Shown: positions 7,594 through 16,062, counted from the first letter of the stretch. The stretch: 16,841 nucleotides of DNA from JABMOV01 sp964344305 (GCA_964344305.1 CAYFMT010000030.1:1-16841); one strand, 5' to 3'. Made by a program: numbers and translations. Notes: a model not told the origin generated them from the sequence alone.

Positions 7594-7630
7594 TGTGAAT
7601 TTATAATATTTCACACTCAATTGCAGTGTG
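7594..7630. promoter_or_regulatory. Nested inverted repeats over a TATAAT in the divergent promoter region
   Basis: TGTGAA (7594-7599) and TTCACA (7610-7615) form perfect 6-bp arms around 10 bp that contain TATAAT (7602-7607). The right arm is reused in a second inverted repeat, CACACT (7612-7617) with AGTGTG (7625-7630). The region lies between the divergent CsgG-like gene and the 7721 operon. An operator over the promoter is plausible. The arms resemble half-sites of CRP-type regulators, but the spacing does not fit the standard site. Confidence 0.35.
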
Positions 7631-7720
7631 CGAATCGTCTCCAGTGTCTCATCAATGCCTTCCATTCTGCATCTTATGTGGATTTATGTAATTTCCCTGC
7701 CATATTTGGAGGAATACCCG

Positions 7721-8053
7721 ATGATGTCCATCGAAAACATAGTGGGTGATATTGTATTGCTCATGCTCGACAACCATGAACCGTTAAAGGAACTGGGAAT
7801 CACACAAAAAGGAATTTATGCCAAAATCGTGGGGTACGATGAGAATGGTATCTGGATTGAGCACCCTCAGTTTAACGTCCCTGTACTCTCTGAAGATGAG
7901 GATGGCAAATCCAAACCATCCACTAAACCCGTGACAGCATCCGTTCTCATAGCCTGGGCATTTATTGTCAGTGTCGTCCACTTTCCTGGAGTAGAGGGAT
8001 TCGACTTCCCAAACCCTTTCAAACCCCATATTGGATTTGACGTGGATGAGTAA
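7721..8053 (+). CDS. Unrecognised 110-residue protein, coupled to an ABC exporter
   Basis: I do not recognise a family. The start ATG 7721 (or 7724) has a strong GGAGGA at 7708-7713; the frame is open further upstream, but no better start is seen. The first ~55 residues alternate strand-like segments (IYAKIVGYDENGIWIEHPQF), suggesting a small beta-barrel. An acidic, charged linker follows (SEDEDGKSKPSTK), then one hydrophobic segment (about 71-88, VTASVLIAWAFIVSVV) and a Pro/Phe-rich tail. There is no signal peptide, so it may be cytoplasmic with a C-terminal membrane or hydrophobic helix. Its stop overlaps the ATG of the ABC ATPase (ATGAGTAA), so the two are co-translated, and a role in or beside that exporter is inferred. 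Confidence 0.75.
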   Translation: MMSIENIVGDIVLLMLDNHEPLKELGITQKGIYAKIVGYDENGIWIEHPQFNVPVLSEDEDGKSKPSTKPVTASVLIAWAFIVSVVHFPGVEGFDFPNPFKPHIGFDVDE

Positions 8054-8972
8054 TCCTGCCATCCAAATCGAGAATCTCACCAAGCACTATGGTGACGTGA
8101 CTGCCTTACGGGGTGTCTCCCTTACCATACCGGAAGGGTGCTTTTTCGGCCTACTTGGTCCAAATGGCGCCGGAAAAACCACCACCATCAATATATTAAC
8201 AGGTCTTGTTCTTCGAGAAGGAGGAAGCACAGCTGTATTTGGTAAAGATACGGACAGGGAATTTCGATTTACACGGTCCAAAATAGGTATTGCAGCGCAA
8301 GAATTATCTGTTGACTGGTTTTTTTCAATCGAGAAACTCCTCTATTTCCACGCCGGTTATTATGGCATCATAAAAAAGGAAGCAAAACCACGTGTTGATT
8401 ATCTGTTGAAACGATTGGGACTGGAAGAAAAAAAATCCGCGCGCTTGAGACAGTTGTCCGGTGGGATGAAACGTCGGTTCCAGCTTGCCAAGGCCCTGGT
8501 CCACGATCCAGAGATTATTATCCTGGATGAACCCACTGCCGGTGTGGATGTGGAATTGCGACACGAACTGTGGGGATTGCTTCGAGATCTCCACAAACAG
8601 GGAAAGACCATCCTCCTTACCACCCATTATATCGAGGAAGCAGAAATGCTCTGTGAGCAGGTGGCCATTATTGATCTGGGAAAAGTCATTGCCCAGGATT
8701 CGCCAAAAGCCTTAACTCAACAATTGGGAAAAGCAGGGATTTCCATTCATTTGTCCGGTTCTCCTGATCGCATTCATGATGCCCTGAAAGACTACACGTT
8801 TACCCAGGAAGAAAATCGACTGCACTTTACTGTCAATGATCCTGATAAAGCGCTCCCTGATATTATCAAAATCCTTGTTGCTCATGAGTGCCATATTCAA
8901 TCCATCGAGACTGAAAAAAGCTCTCTCGAGGATGTCTTCCTCACCCTCACCGGAAAAGGAATAAACGAATGA
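8046..8972 (+). CDS. ABC-2 type exporter ATP-binding protein (YadG/CcmA-like)
   Basis: A 308-residue ATPase that powers the permease encoded next to it. Motifs in order: Walker A GPNGAGKTT (38-46), Q-loop at Q85, signature LSGGM (137-141), Walker B IIILDEP (157-163), D-loop AGVD, and switch histidine H194 (LLTTHYIEEAE). The C-terminal ~90 residues, ending LEDVFLTLTGK, are the accessory domain usual in ABC-2 exporter ATPases. The start ATG 8046 overlaps the stop of the 110-residue gene; a TTG at 8031 is in frame but has no better ribosome site. The end overlaps the permease by ATGA. The transported substrate is unknown. Confidence 0.93.
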   Translation: MSNPAIQIENLTKHYGDVTALRGVSLTIPEGCFFGLLGPNGAGKTTTINILTGLVLREGGSTAVFGKDTDREFRFTRSKIGIAAQELSVDWFFSIEKLLYFHAGYYGIIKKEAKPRVDYLLKRLGLEEKKSARLRQLSGGMKRRFQLAKALVHDPEIIILDEPTAGVDVELRHELWGLLRDLHKQGKTILLTTHYIEEAEMLCEQVAIIDLGKVIAQDSPKALTQQLGKAGISIHLSGSPDRIHDALKDYTFTQEENRLHFTVNDPDKALPDIIKILVAHECHIQSIETEKSSLEDVFLTLTGKGINE

Positions 8973-9739
8973 GCGGCATGAACTGGGTCGGACTCAGGAC
9001 CTTAACAGGACGAGAAGTGGGACGTTTTTTTGCTGTGTATCGTCAAACCATTATTCCCGGGCTCATTTCCAGTGCTCTTTACATTCTCATTTTCGGGTAT
9101 ACTCTTCAGCAGAGAATTTCAGAGATCAATGGTATTTCCTATACCTTGTTCATTATTCCCGGGCTTATCATGATGAACACCATCACCAACGCAACCGCTA
9201 ACACGGCATCATCCATGCTCCAGATGAAGCTTCTTCAGCAAATCCCGGACTTACTTACTGCTCCCCTGTCCAGTGTTGAAATTTCCATCGCGTACATAAT
9301 CGGTGGGACAGTCCGAGGTTTTGTAAATGGGGTTTTGATCATGATTCTCGGGGTACTGATGATTGGCATGACCGTCCAGCATCCATTACAATCCGTGGCG
9401 TTCATTTTTATGGTATCGTGGGCATTTTCAAGCATGGGACTCATGCTGGGGCAGCTGGCAGATTCCTGGGATAATCTTGCCATGATGCAGAATTTCATTC
9501 TGACACCGTTGAGTTTTCTTGGGGGAATTTTCTATTCTATATCCATGCTCCCTGGCTGGGCTCAGGTTATCAGTCATGTGAATCCTATTTATTACATGAT
9601 CAATGGTATCCGTTACACCATCCTTGGGATTGCAGATTCAAATCCCTGGTGGAGTTTTGGCATGGGATTCCTACTGACGATGATCTTTACGATTCTGGCC
9701 ATCGCGTTCATGCATTCGGGGAAAAAGATTAAAGTCTAG
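8969..9739 (+). CDS. ABC-2 type exporter permease (YadH-like)
   Basis: A 256-residue membrane protein with about six transmembrane helices, forming the export channel for the ATPase just upstream. The ABC-2 membrane signature is recognisable near the C-terminal half: LTPLSFLGGIFYSISMLPGW followed by HVNPIYYMINGIR. The N-terminal part, with its TIIPGLISSALYILIFGYTL helix and LLTAPLSSVEIS coupling region, matches the YadH/DrrB type. Its ATG overlaps the ATPase stop by 4 bp, with AGGA at 8957-8960. Only 7 bp separate its stop from the convergent nosY stop. The substrate is unknown; YadGH relatives are largely uncharacterised. Confidence 0.92.
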   Translation: MSGMNWVGLRTLTGREVGRFFAVYRQTIIPGLISSALYILIFGYTLQQRISEINGISYTLFIIPGLIMMNTITNATANTASSMLQMKLLQQIPDLLTAPLSSVEISIAYIIGGTVRGFVNGVLIMILGVLMIGMTVQHPLQSVAFIFMVSWAFSSMGLMLGQLADSWDNLAMMQNFILTPLSFLGGIFYSISMLPGWAQVISHVNPIYYMINGIRYTILGIADSNPWWSFGMGFLLTMIFTILAIAFMHSGKKIKV

Positions 9740-9746
9740 CTATAGA

Positions 9747-10529
9747 TTAAAAATCTTTCCTGTCAGACAGCTTTTTTAGGCTAATCACAGGTAAAACCAC
9801 CCATAGAATCATCACGGATAATGAGATTATCTTTCCACTGAAACCGCCAAAATACTTGTATAAAACAGCACCGGTGTATCCAAGCAATGCTGCAATATCC
9901 AGATTTAGGATAATGAATATTCTGGAGAGATCAATTGGGTTCAATAGTGTCGCTGCCAGGGTAAACCTCTCTAATGGGTAGTCAGAAAAGGAAATGAGAA
10001 GGAGAACGAAAATTCCATCATAGATAACTGCCAGGAAAAGCCAACTCAAAATTGAATAACCAAATCCTTTAATCCTGTCAGTATTGGCAATAGCGATGTT
10101 CATGGCTATTGCACAAAAAATAAACGAGAGAAAAATGCCTGCTGATAAAACCGCTATCAGGTTTGCACTTTCGTTAGACCTGAAAAGACCAAAGGATAAA
10201 AATGGTATACCTAGACCCACCAATAAGCTTATGGAAAGTGAAATGGATAGTCCAAGGTACTGCCCAATAAATATGGTGCTGCGCTTTATCGGTTGTGACA
10301 GGAGCAGGGTTGTAAACTCCCTGGAATGATAGTAATACATGACGCCGAGAAGTGTCCCGATCAATGGAGTAAGAACAATAATGACATTTGTCAATGTGAT
10401 AACTGTCTTTGACAAATCACTATTGAAGAATAACAAAGAGTAACCCAGAGTAATGTAGAAAAGAAAATATACAGTGCTCCAGTGGCTTCTCAGCAGGTCC
10501 AGAATACTGTATTTTAGAATTTTAAACAT
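9747..10529 (-). CDS. nosY: NosY, ABC-2 permease for NosZ copper-centre assembly
   Basis: A 260-residue membrane protein with about six helices. It is the permease of the NosDFY complex, needed to build the copper-sulfur CuZ centre of NosZ and thought to move a sulfur species across the inner membrane for NosD. Typical NosY features are the YYYHSREFTTLLLSQPIKRS stretch between TM2 and TM3 and NPIDLSRIFIILNLDIAALL before the last helices. It overlaps the nosF end by 8 bp and ends the cluster. Assignment rests on the family pattern and on its place after nosD and nosF. Confidence 0.92.
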   Translation of the reverse strand: MFKILKYSILDLLRSHWSTVYFLFYITLGYSLLFFNSDLSKTVITLTNVIIVLTPLIGTLLGVMYYYHSREFTTLLLSQPIKRSTIFIGQYLGLSISLSISLLVGLGIPFLSFGLFRSNESANLIAVLSAGIFLSFIFCAIAMNIAIANTDRIKGFGYSILSWLFLAVIYDGIFVLLLISFSDYPLERFTLAATLLNPIDLSRIFIILNLDIAALLGYTGAVLYKYFGGFSGKIISLSVMILWVVLPVISLKKLSDRKDF

Positions 10530-11229
10530 GAGGATCGCTCAGCAGTTGAACAATTGCGTTTTCCAGGTTGCTCATGCCCGTTTGATCCTTCAGGCTGTCT
10601 ATGGTGCCCCTGAAGTGGACTGAGCCATCCAGAAGAAATAAAATCTCGTCAGCAATCTCATTTACAAAAGATAAGCTGTGGGATGTCACAAGGATTAGCT
10701 TTCCCTTTGATTTTTCCTCCTGAATCAATTCCTTTAACCTTACCAGGGCAACTGGATCCAACCCGGATGTTGGTTCATCTAAAATGATGATTGGTGCATT
10801 AACCATAAAGGTAAGGATGATATTCACCCGTTGTTTTGTACCTCCTGACAAATGATTTATCTTTTTGTTACGTGAGCTTGGGAGTTCAAATCGTTCCATT
10901 AACTCATTCACCCTTCTGCTTCCATCGCGAAAAGAATTCATCATTTTTATTAATTCCACAACCTTTAAGTTTGGTGGAAACTGGGCAGATTGAGGCATAT
11001 AGGCTATATCATCACGGTAAAGCCACTGTCTATATACATCGGAGTTGTTTACGGTTATAGAGCCTGAGTCAGGAATGACCATGCCCAAGATACATTTTAT
11101 TAGAGTTGTTTTCCCTGACCCATTGGGACCAAGGATCGCATAGATTCCTTTATCTCCGATATCCATATGGATATCATCCAGTGCTTTGACCCTGTTGAAT
11201 CGTTTGTGAATATTATTAATACTTATCAT
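10522..11229 (-). CDS. nosF: NosF, ATPase of the NosDFY complex
   Basis: A 235-residue ABC ATPase that energises NosY. Motifs: Walker A GPNGSGKTT (34-42), Q-loop Q80 (AYMPQ), signature LSGGTKQR (127-134), Walker B IIILDEPTSGLD (147-158) and switch H184 (LVTSHSLSFV). The LSGGTKQRVN form and the MPQSAQFPPNL stretch are characteristic of NosF. It overlaps nosD by 14 bp and nosY by 8 bp, so the three genes are translationally linked; I see no clear ribosome site of its own, consistent with coupling. Confidence 0.94.
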   Translation of the reverse strand: MISINNIHKRFNRVKALDDIHMDIGDKGIYAILGPNGSGKTTLIKCILGMVIPDSGSITVNNSDVYRQWLYRDDIAYMPQSAQFPPNLKVVELIKMMNSFRDGSRRVNELMERFELPSSRNKKINHLSGGTKQRVNIILTFMVNAPIIILDEPTSGLDPVALVRLKELIQEEKSKGKLILVTSHSLSFVNEIADEILFLLDGSVHFRGTIDSLKDQTGMSNLENAIVQLLSDPHV

Positions 11230-12496
11230 AGTGTATCGTAGTAACAGCCTTCATCTGAGGTTGCTCATCTTTTACATGATCCGGACTAAACATAGGTGCT
11301 ACCCGCTCAGAGAAATTTAAAAGCTCAATAAACATACTTCGCATTAGAATGATGGATTCTGGTGTCTTGCTTACAATTACCGAAAACAGCTTTACAGGGT
11401 GGTGCTCGACATCGCCTACACCATCCTTATTCAGGTCATATCCCGTATACTCACTCCAATAATTGCTGGAAAATTCATTGTCATTTGTACCACCAAAATA
11501 TGATACATCAAATGTGTTGCTGATAAAATCATTTTGAGTAAAAACATTTTCGTAACACCCACCTGCAATTTTCACTGCCCAGCCATTTTTCATGAATATG
11601 TTGTCCTTATACTGAATTCTTGTGGATCCTTCAGCATACACCCCAATTGTATTCTGAACAAACTTATTACTGGTTAATTCGCTATCATATATCTCTTTTA
11701 ACAGTACACCATATGCGGCATTACCCCAGTTTTGTTCAAAGGTATTATACTCCATTATTATGTGTTTTGAAAACATGACAGCAACACCGGCTCCATTGTC
11801 TTTAAAAATATTTTGTCTATACACATTATTATTGGAGAACATGAAATGTAATCCATATCGAACATTGTTTTCGGCAATATTGTTTTCTATTTCACTCTCA
11901 TCCACAAACTCGAAGTATATACCATCTCGCATACCCGTTACATGGTTTTCTCTTACTACAATATCTTTTGAGTGCCATAAGTGAATTCCATTGCCACCCT
12001 CTGCTTCTGACTGTGTATAGCCTATAACCCTGTTATTAAGGATATATCCATTTTCTGATTTGTGAACTAAGATAGCAAATTGGGAATTCTCAATTGTAGT
12101 ATTTTCAATTCGAAATCCCTTTGTATTCCGTACATGTATGGCAGCAATGTCATCGGTATAACTCACACCGGGGTTTTTTAATGTAAAGCCTATTAAGTTT
12201 ACATCATCATGCATGATTGTGAATATTCCACCCTTTCCTTTTGCATCAATAACCACATTATTACCAATAATATTCAGGGATTTATCAATCCTTAGATTTG
12301 ATTCGTAATAAATCCCAGGTTCAACAATAATGGAATCTCCTGGCGAGGCTATGGTTATTGCTTCTTTAATACCTGAAATATCACAGGACTCGCAAACGTC
12401 AATATGGTTGGGATATATTTTAGAAAGGAGGAAAACAAGATATATGTATTTAGTATTTTTGTGCCCGGCTTTGCACATGTTGGTAAAAAATGTCAT
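11216..12496 (-). CDS. nosD: NosD, periplasmic copper-processing beta-helix protein
   Basis: A 426-residue exported right-handed beta-helix protein. It works with NosF and NosY and with NosL as copper source, to mature NosZ copper centres. An N-terminal hydrophobic stretch (about 16-26, YIYLVFLLSKI) is the probable signal sequence. Residues about 40-345 consist of repeated ENNxxxNNxxGxxF-like coils typical of the CASH/NosD fold, and the NosD hallmark NYWSEYTGYDLNKDGVGD (345-362) closes the helix. The start chosen is ATG 12496, with AAGGT directly before it; an alternative ATG at 12478 has no ribosome site. It begins 11 bp after the nosL stop. Confidence 0.94.
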   Translation of the reverse strand: MTFFTNMCKAGHKNTKYIYLVFLLSKIYPNHIDVCESCDISGIKEAITIASPGDSIIVEPGIYYESNLRIDKSLNIIGNNVVIDAKGKGGIFTIMHDDVNLIGFTLKNPGVSYTDDIAAIHVRNTKGFRIENTTIENSQFAILVHKSENGYILNNRVIGYTQSEAEGGNGIHLWHSKDIVVRENHVTGMRDGIYFEFVDESEIENNIAENNVRYGLHFMFSNNNVYRQNIFKDNGAGVAVMFSKHIIMEYNTFEQNWGNAAYGVLLKEIYDSELTSNKFVQNTIGVYAEGSTRIQYKDNIFMKNGWAVKIAGGCYENVFTQNDFISNTFDVSYFGGTNDNEFSSNYWSEYTGYDLNKDGVGDVEHHPVKLFSVIVSKTPESIILMRSMFIELLNFSERVAPMFSPDHVKDEQPQMKAVTTIHYDKY

Positions 12497-12507
12497 ACCT
12501 TACCACG

Positions 12508-12957
12508 TCAGTCGATGTTCACATACTGATGATGCAATTCTTCCCAATGAATTTGTTTACCACCTTTTCTATTCATCATTGAATGGGCCTCTTCCAATTC
12601 AGAATATGCGGAAATATTATCCCCCATGGGACTAGGTACATTTTCTGATATTATGTAGTATGCCTGGGTTGCATCTATCAAACTTCCTGGGGTTAGATAA
12701 TCTGTCACATACATCAGTTCTATTGTGGACTCATCCATTGAGTTCATCATATTCAACATGCATTCAGCGGCGTCATAGACTAGTACTTTTCCTTTTCGAG
12801 ATACAGTTTCAGCCGCAAACTTATTATCAACAATGATCATCTTGCAGTAATTGCAGGCATCGATCCCATACCGAATGTCACGTTTTTTCACCGTACACCC
12901 AGATATTAGAAAAAATATGATTAGTAGTAGAATGTGTTTATGAGTTACCGTTCTCAT
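12508..12957 (-). CDS. nosL: NosL, copper-binding lipoprotein
   Basis: A 149-residue lipoprotein copper chaperone that delivers Cu(I) to NosZ, probably through NosD. The signal ILLLIIFFLISGC has a lipobox with C21. The conserved copper motif CNYCKM (C35, C38, M40) is intact, followed by a typical NosL core (VLVYDAAECMLNMM, MYVTDYLTPGSLIDATQAYY). The start is ATG 12957, which puts the lipobox in the right place; an in-frame ATG at 13047 would add 30 residues encoded inside the upstream gene. It overlaps the end of the upstream membrane-protein gene by 20 bp. Confidence 0.93.
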   Translation of the reverse strand: MRTVTHKHILLLIIFFLISGCTVKKRDIRYGIDACNYCKMIIVDNKFAAETVSRKGKVLVYDAAECMLNMMNSMDESTIELMYVTDYLTPGSLIDATQAYYIISENVPSPMGDNISAYSELEEAHSMMNRKGGKQIHWEELHHQYVNID

Positions 12958-13519
12958 TTTTTCTTTCCCACCAGTAAGCCAGTGCGGACATTGCGATACC
13001 AATAAAGAGAATATAGCCACCAATGGCAGGATAAGAGTCCACCTCAAAGTTCATAATATTTTTTGTGCCAAAAACGGGTGGTTGATACGCCTGACCCGGG
13101 ATTTGAATTGCTGCTCGAGAATCAAGGTTATGTCCATAGTCATATAACCAGATATAAAAATCATACATCCCTGCTATTCCTAAAAGGCAGATTATGATGA
13201 ACCAGACCAAATAAAGTTTTCTTTTACCAACCATGCCAATTATTATACCAAAAATTGCCATGAAGACTATGACAATTGGAAATACAGTGAACTCTACCAT
13301 TTCCTTTGGTAATTCTTGCATACCAATATAATGATTAAGGAGGTCGATGTTTTTTATATCCCCTTCATTGGCTCCTGCAAGTTTATTCATATAGATTTTG
13401 ATGCCAAGAGGGATCGGATACTGTGGTGCATTTAACGTGATCTCCCATAATGGAAGGAAGAATAGCATGAGAATAAGCGCGGAGGCTGTCAGCATGAAGA
13501 TTTGTGATTTTTTCATCAA
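12938..13519 (-). CDS. Nos-cluster membrane protein, NosB-like
   Basis: A 193-residue protein with four predicted helices: about 8-28, 80-97 (TVFPIVIVFMAIFGIIIGMV), 104-124 (LVWFIIICLLGIAGMYDFYI) and 165-187 (AIGGYILFIGIAMSALAYWW). The first loop (about 30-78) and the loop before the last helix (about 128-164) are probably periplasmic. Clade II nos clusters often carry a poorly understood membrane protein, NosB, between nosZ and nosD; position, size and topology fit, but I cannot confirm the family from sequence alone. Two adjacent ATGs (13519, 13516) are possible starts. It overlaps nosL and lies 98 bp after nosZ, beyond a hairpin terminator. Confidence 0.8.
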   Translation of the reverse strand: MMKKSQIFMLTASALILMLFFLPLWEITLNAPQYPIPLGIKIYMNKLAGANEGDIKNIDLLNHYIGMQELPKEMVEFTVFPIVIVFMAIFGIIIGMVGKRKLYLVWFIIICLLGIAGMYDFYIWLYDYGHNLDSRAAIQIPGQAYQPPVFGTKNIMNFEVDSYPAIGGYILFIGIAMSALAYWWERKNENGNS

Positions 13520-13551
13520 TCAGATCCAGAAATTGTTGATGGTTAGTTCTA

Positions 13552-13581
13552 TGAAAAAGGCGGATGCCAAGCACCCGCCTT
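13552..13581 (-). terminator. Hairpin terminator or attenuator after nosZ
   Basis: Arms 13571-13581 and 13557-13567 (minus strand AAGGCGGGTGC and GCATCCGCCTT) form an 11-bp stem with one G:U pair and a TTG loop. The minus strand then continues TTTCAT, giving a run of five T from the stem end. The hairpin lies 37 bp after the nosZ stop and before the NosB-like gene. It probably limits read-through, so nosZ is made in excess of the maturation genes, or it stabilises the 3' end of the nosZ message. Confidence 0.8.
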
Positions 13582-13617
13582 AACTATTATGAATCCATTG
13601 ACATGGATTACTCTGCC

Positions 13618-15576
13618 CTATTCACCATCAAGAGACCAGCTGAGCTTTACATCTGAATCTCTGGGTGAGACACGAACATAGCCTTGCATCTCCTGATGAA
13701 GAGCTGAACAGAAGTCTGTACAATAAAATGGCCATACACCTGCAGATTTTGGTTCCCACAGAAACGATTCAGTCTGACCGGGCATGATAAGCAATTCTGC
13801 TGTATTGGCTCCAATCATACTGATGCCATGTGGTACATCATAATCCTGTTCGAGGTTGGTCACATGGAAGTAGACCTTATCCCCTTCCTTGATGCCTTCT
13901 ATATTGTCCGGAGCAAAGTGACTGCGAATCATGGTCATATATACATGAACAATGTTTCCATCCCTGACTACCCGTGCTTTCTTTTCATTTTTTGTCACAT
14001 AAGGGTGATTGTTTTCTTCCAGTTTGTATATTTTTCTGGAATTAGGTGCAATCAAGTCAGCCGGGGCTCCTGCTGCATAGTGTGGTTCTCCCAGTGTTGG
14101 GAAATCCAGTAACAATTGCATCTTGTCCCCAGAGATATCATATAGCTGTGCTGATTGGCATACTTCAGGACCTGTTGGCAGGAAACGATCTTTGGTAATC
14201 TTGTTCATGGCAACCAGATATTTTCCAAATGGTTGTTGTGAATTTCCCCCGGGAATCATCAAGTGACCAACGGAGTAGTAAGTCGGTTTGCGATCCACGA
14301 CTTCCCATGTACCAAGTTTCCACTTTACAACCTCCGATGATATGAAGAATGATGTATAGGCATACCCTTTTCCATCAAACTCCGTGTGCAATGGTCCAAG
14401 ACCCGGTTGTTGAACAACACCTGCCAGTACTGATTCAAAGTTAAGAACAGGGATACCGTAGCGATCTCCATCAAAATCTTCGTTCTCAATCGCCTTCATC
14501 ATATTGGTATATGAATGAACGGTAACATTTGCAGATAGTTTTCCGCTTCCAACGATATATTCTCCGCTGGGATCAACATCACATCCATGTGGTGATTTTG
14601 GCATTGGCATAAAATACACGACCCCTGGACACTCCGCCGGATCGATTACCCTTACCGTTTTCACCATGGTAGATGTTGCCATGTGGGTATGCTCATCGTA
14701 GACATTATGAGCATATTCAGTTTTCATTGTTTTGAATTTACCTTGTTGGATATACTCTTCTGCTTTTTTCCAATTCACCGCTGCAATGAAGTCTTTATCA
14801 AGCTGGGATGCATTCACCTCAAGTAGCGTGTTTGCTTCTTCCGCATTGTATGTGGTAAAGAACATCCAGCCGTGGGATTTGCCTCTGCCCGGGTGAGCCT
14901 TATCATAATCGAATCCAGGCATCAACACCTGAAACTCAAGATTCATAGCCCCGTCATTTGGGTCAACTTTGATAAACGACAGTGCTCCTTTGAAATTCCC
15001 TTTATAGTCATCAATAGACATATCGCGTTGAGGAACCGGCACACCAAACCGTGTACCTGCAACAACATATTCTGTATTGTCTGTCACGTAGGGTGAACTA
15101 TGGTTTCCTGCTGAATTTGGTAGCTCAATTATTTCAACTGTTTCAAACGTGGTTAAGTCAATTCTGGCAACACGCGGTGTGTTGTTCTCATTTAGGAAAC
15201 ACCATCTTCCATCAATGACACCATCCGTCTGGGATAGATCTGGATGGTGAGCATCGCCCCATGGCACATATCCATACGACGTATTTAGCATGGGTTTGGT
15301 TTCTTCGCTAAATCCGTATGCTTTCTCTGCATCAACAGAGAATACCGGTATTACTTTGAAAAGACGTCCGGATGGCAATCCGTGGACAGCCAATTGCCCA
15401 CTAAAACCACCAGAAATAAAAGCGTAAAACTCATCTTTCTCACCTGGTGCAACATAGGCCTTTTCTGCAACACTGCCACTCATGACCCCTGCGTTGCCAC
15501 CACTATTTCCTGAACCGCAACTGACAATCAGGATTGACATAGTGAAGACCAGTAGAATATGTATAATTTTTTTCAT
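13618..15576 (-). CDS. nosZ: Nitrous-oxide reductase, clade II (Sec-exported, lipoprotein)
   Basis: A 652-residue periplasmic multicopper enzyme reducing N2O to N2 and water. The N terminus is a Sec lipoprotein signal (SILIVSC, C20) with no twin-arginine motif, the mark of clade II. The beta-propeller carries CuZ-type histidines, including H110-H111 (WGDAHHPDLSQTDG), H159, H330 (KSPHGCDVDPSGEY), H397 (GLGPLHTEFDGKGYAY) and H438. The C-terminal cupredoxin domain has the CuA ligands H583 (DVPHG), C619, C623, H627 and M630 in CTDFCSALHQEM. The residue that is Trp in many clade I enzymes (CTWFC) is Asp here; that ligand acts through its backbone. Start ATG 15576 has AGGAA upstream. The gene follows the cytochrome c gene by 12 bp and is followed by a terminator. 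Confidence 0.98.
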   Translation of the reverse strand: MKKIIHILLVFTMSILIVSCGSGNSGGNAGVMSGSVAEKAYVAPGEKDEFYAFISGGFSGQLAVHGLPSGRLFKVIPVFSVDAEKAYGFSEETKPMLNTSYGYVPWGDAHHPDLSQTDGVIDGRWCFLNENNTPRVARIDLTTFETVEIIELPNSAGNHSSPYVTDNTEYVVAGTRFGVPVPQRDMSIDDYKGNFKGALSFIKVDPNDGAMNLEFQVLMPGFDYDKAHPGRGKSHGWMFFTTYNAEEANTLLEVNASQLDKDFIAAVNWKKAEEYIQQGKFKTMKTEYAHNVYDEHTHMATSTMVKTVRVIDPAECPGVVYFMPMPKSPHGCDVDPSGEYIVGSGKLSANVTVHSYTNMMKAIENEDFDGDRYGIPVLNFESVLAGVVQQPGLGPLHTEFDGKGYAYTSFFISSEVVKWKLGTWEVVDRKPTYYSVGHLMIPGGNSQQPFGKYLVAMNKITKDRFLPTGPEVCQSAQLYDISGDKMQLLLDFPTLGEPHYAAGAPADLIAPNSRKIYKLEENNHPYVTKNEKKARVVRDGNIVHVYMTMIRSHFAPDNIEGIKEGDKVYFHVTNLEQDYDVPHGISMIGANTAELLIMPGQTESFLWEPKSAGVWPFYCTDFCSALHQEMQGYVRVSPRDSDVKLSWSLDGE

Positions 15577-15588
15577 TGTACTATTCCT

Positions 15589-16062
15589 TTAGTTATTATT
15601 TTGAATTTGTTCTGCATCAATAGACCTAAAATATTCCAGTATGGCACGAGCCTCATGTTCGGTGAGGGATTGATTTGCCATGGGAGCAATATATTCCATT
15701 AGTAGCTGTTTAGCGGCTTCATTCTTCATCACCATCTCTTCAGGATTCAGAATCATATTCATAATCCACTCTGGGGATCGATTCTTTGTCACACCTGCCA
15801 CCGGAGGACCAATCTTTCTTTCATACACCTTATGACAAGCGGTGCATTTATTTACAAAAAGTGTGTCTCCTTCTACAGCTAGAGCAGGATCAATAGTCGC
15901 TGGAAGATCCATGGAGCTAATTGGACCTATACCCTTGTCAGTCATAGGATCATATTTGGTTTCAACTTCCGTTTCATTTGTTTTACCAGTTTCATCCGTA
16001 GAGCCAGAGCATCCGATCATCACCGAGAGAAGAATAAGTCCATATAATTTCCATACATTCAT
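15589..16062 (-). CDS. Class I cytochrome c lipoprotein, likely NosZ electron donor
   Basis: A 157-residue membrane-anchored monohaem cytochrome. The signal LILLSVMIGC gives lipobox C18, then about 35 charged linker residues (SGSTDETGKTNETEVETKYD) hold the haem domain away from the membrane. The haem site is CTACHK (C73, C76, H77). The probable axial Met is M128 in APMANQSLT, followed by the C-terminal helix HEARAILEYFRSI. Cytochromes of this kind in nos clusters pass electrons to the CuA centre of NosZ. Start ATG 16062 has AGGAAG upstream. It lies 16 bp after the fasciclin gene and 12 bp before nosZ, clearly in one operon. Confidence 0.93.
   Translation of the reverse strand: MNVWKLYGLILLSVMIGCSGSTDETGKTNETEVETKYDPMTDKGIGPISSMDLPATIDPALAVEGDTLFVNKCTACHKVYERKIGPPVAGVTKNRSPEWIMNMILNPEEMVMKNEAAKQLLMEYIAPMANQSLTEHEARAILEYFRSIDAEQIQNNN

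Noticed and set aside
7628..7720. Longer N terminus for the 110-residue protein
   Set aside because: ATG 7721 has a strong GGAGGA; the upstream residues would begin inside the inverted repeat of the promoter region.
9722..9758. AAAGATT/AATCTTT inverted repeat between the convergent permease and nosY genes as a terminator
   Set aside because: AT-only weak stem with a 21-nt loop lying mostly in coding sequence; not convincing.
9747..11229. Second generic ABC exporter
   Set aside because: The sequence pattern and direct coupling to nosD identify these as NosF and NosY rather than an unrelated transporter.
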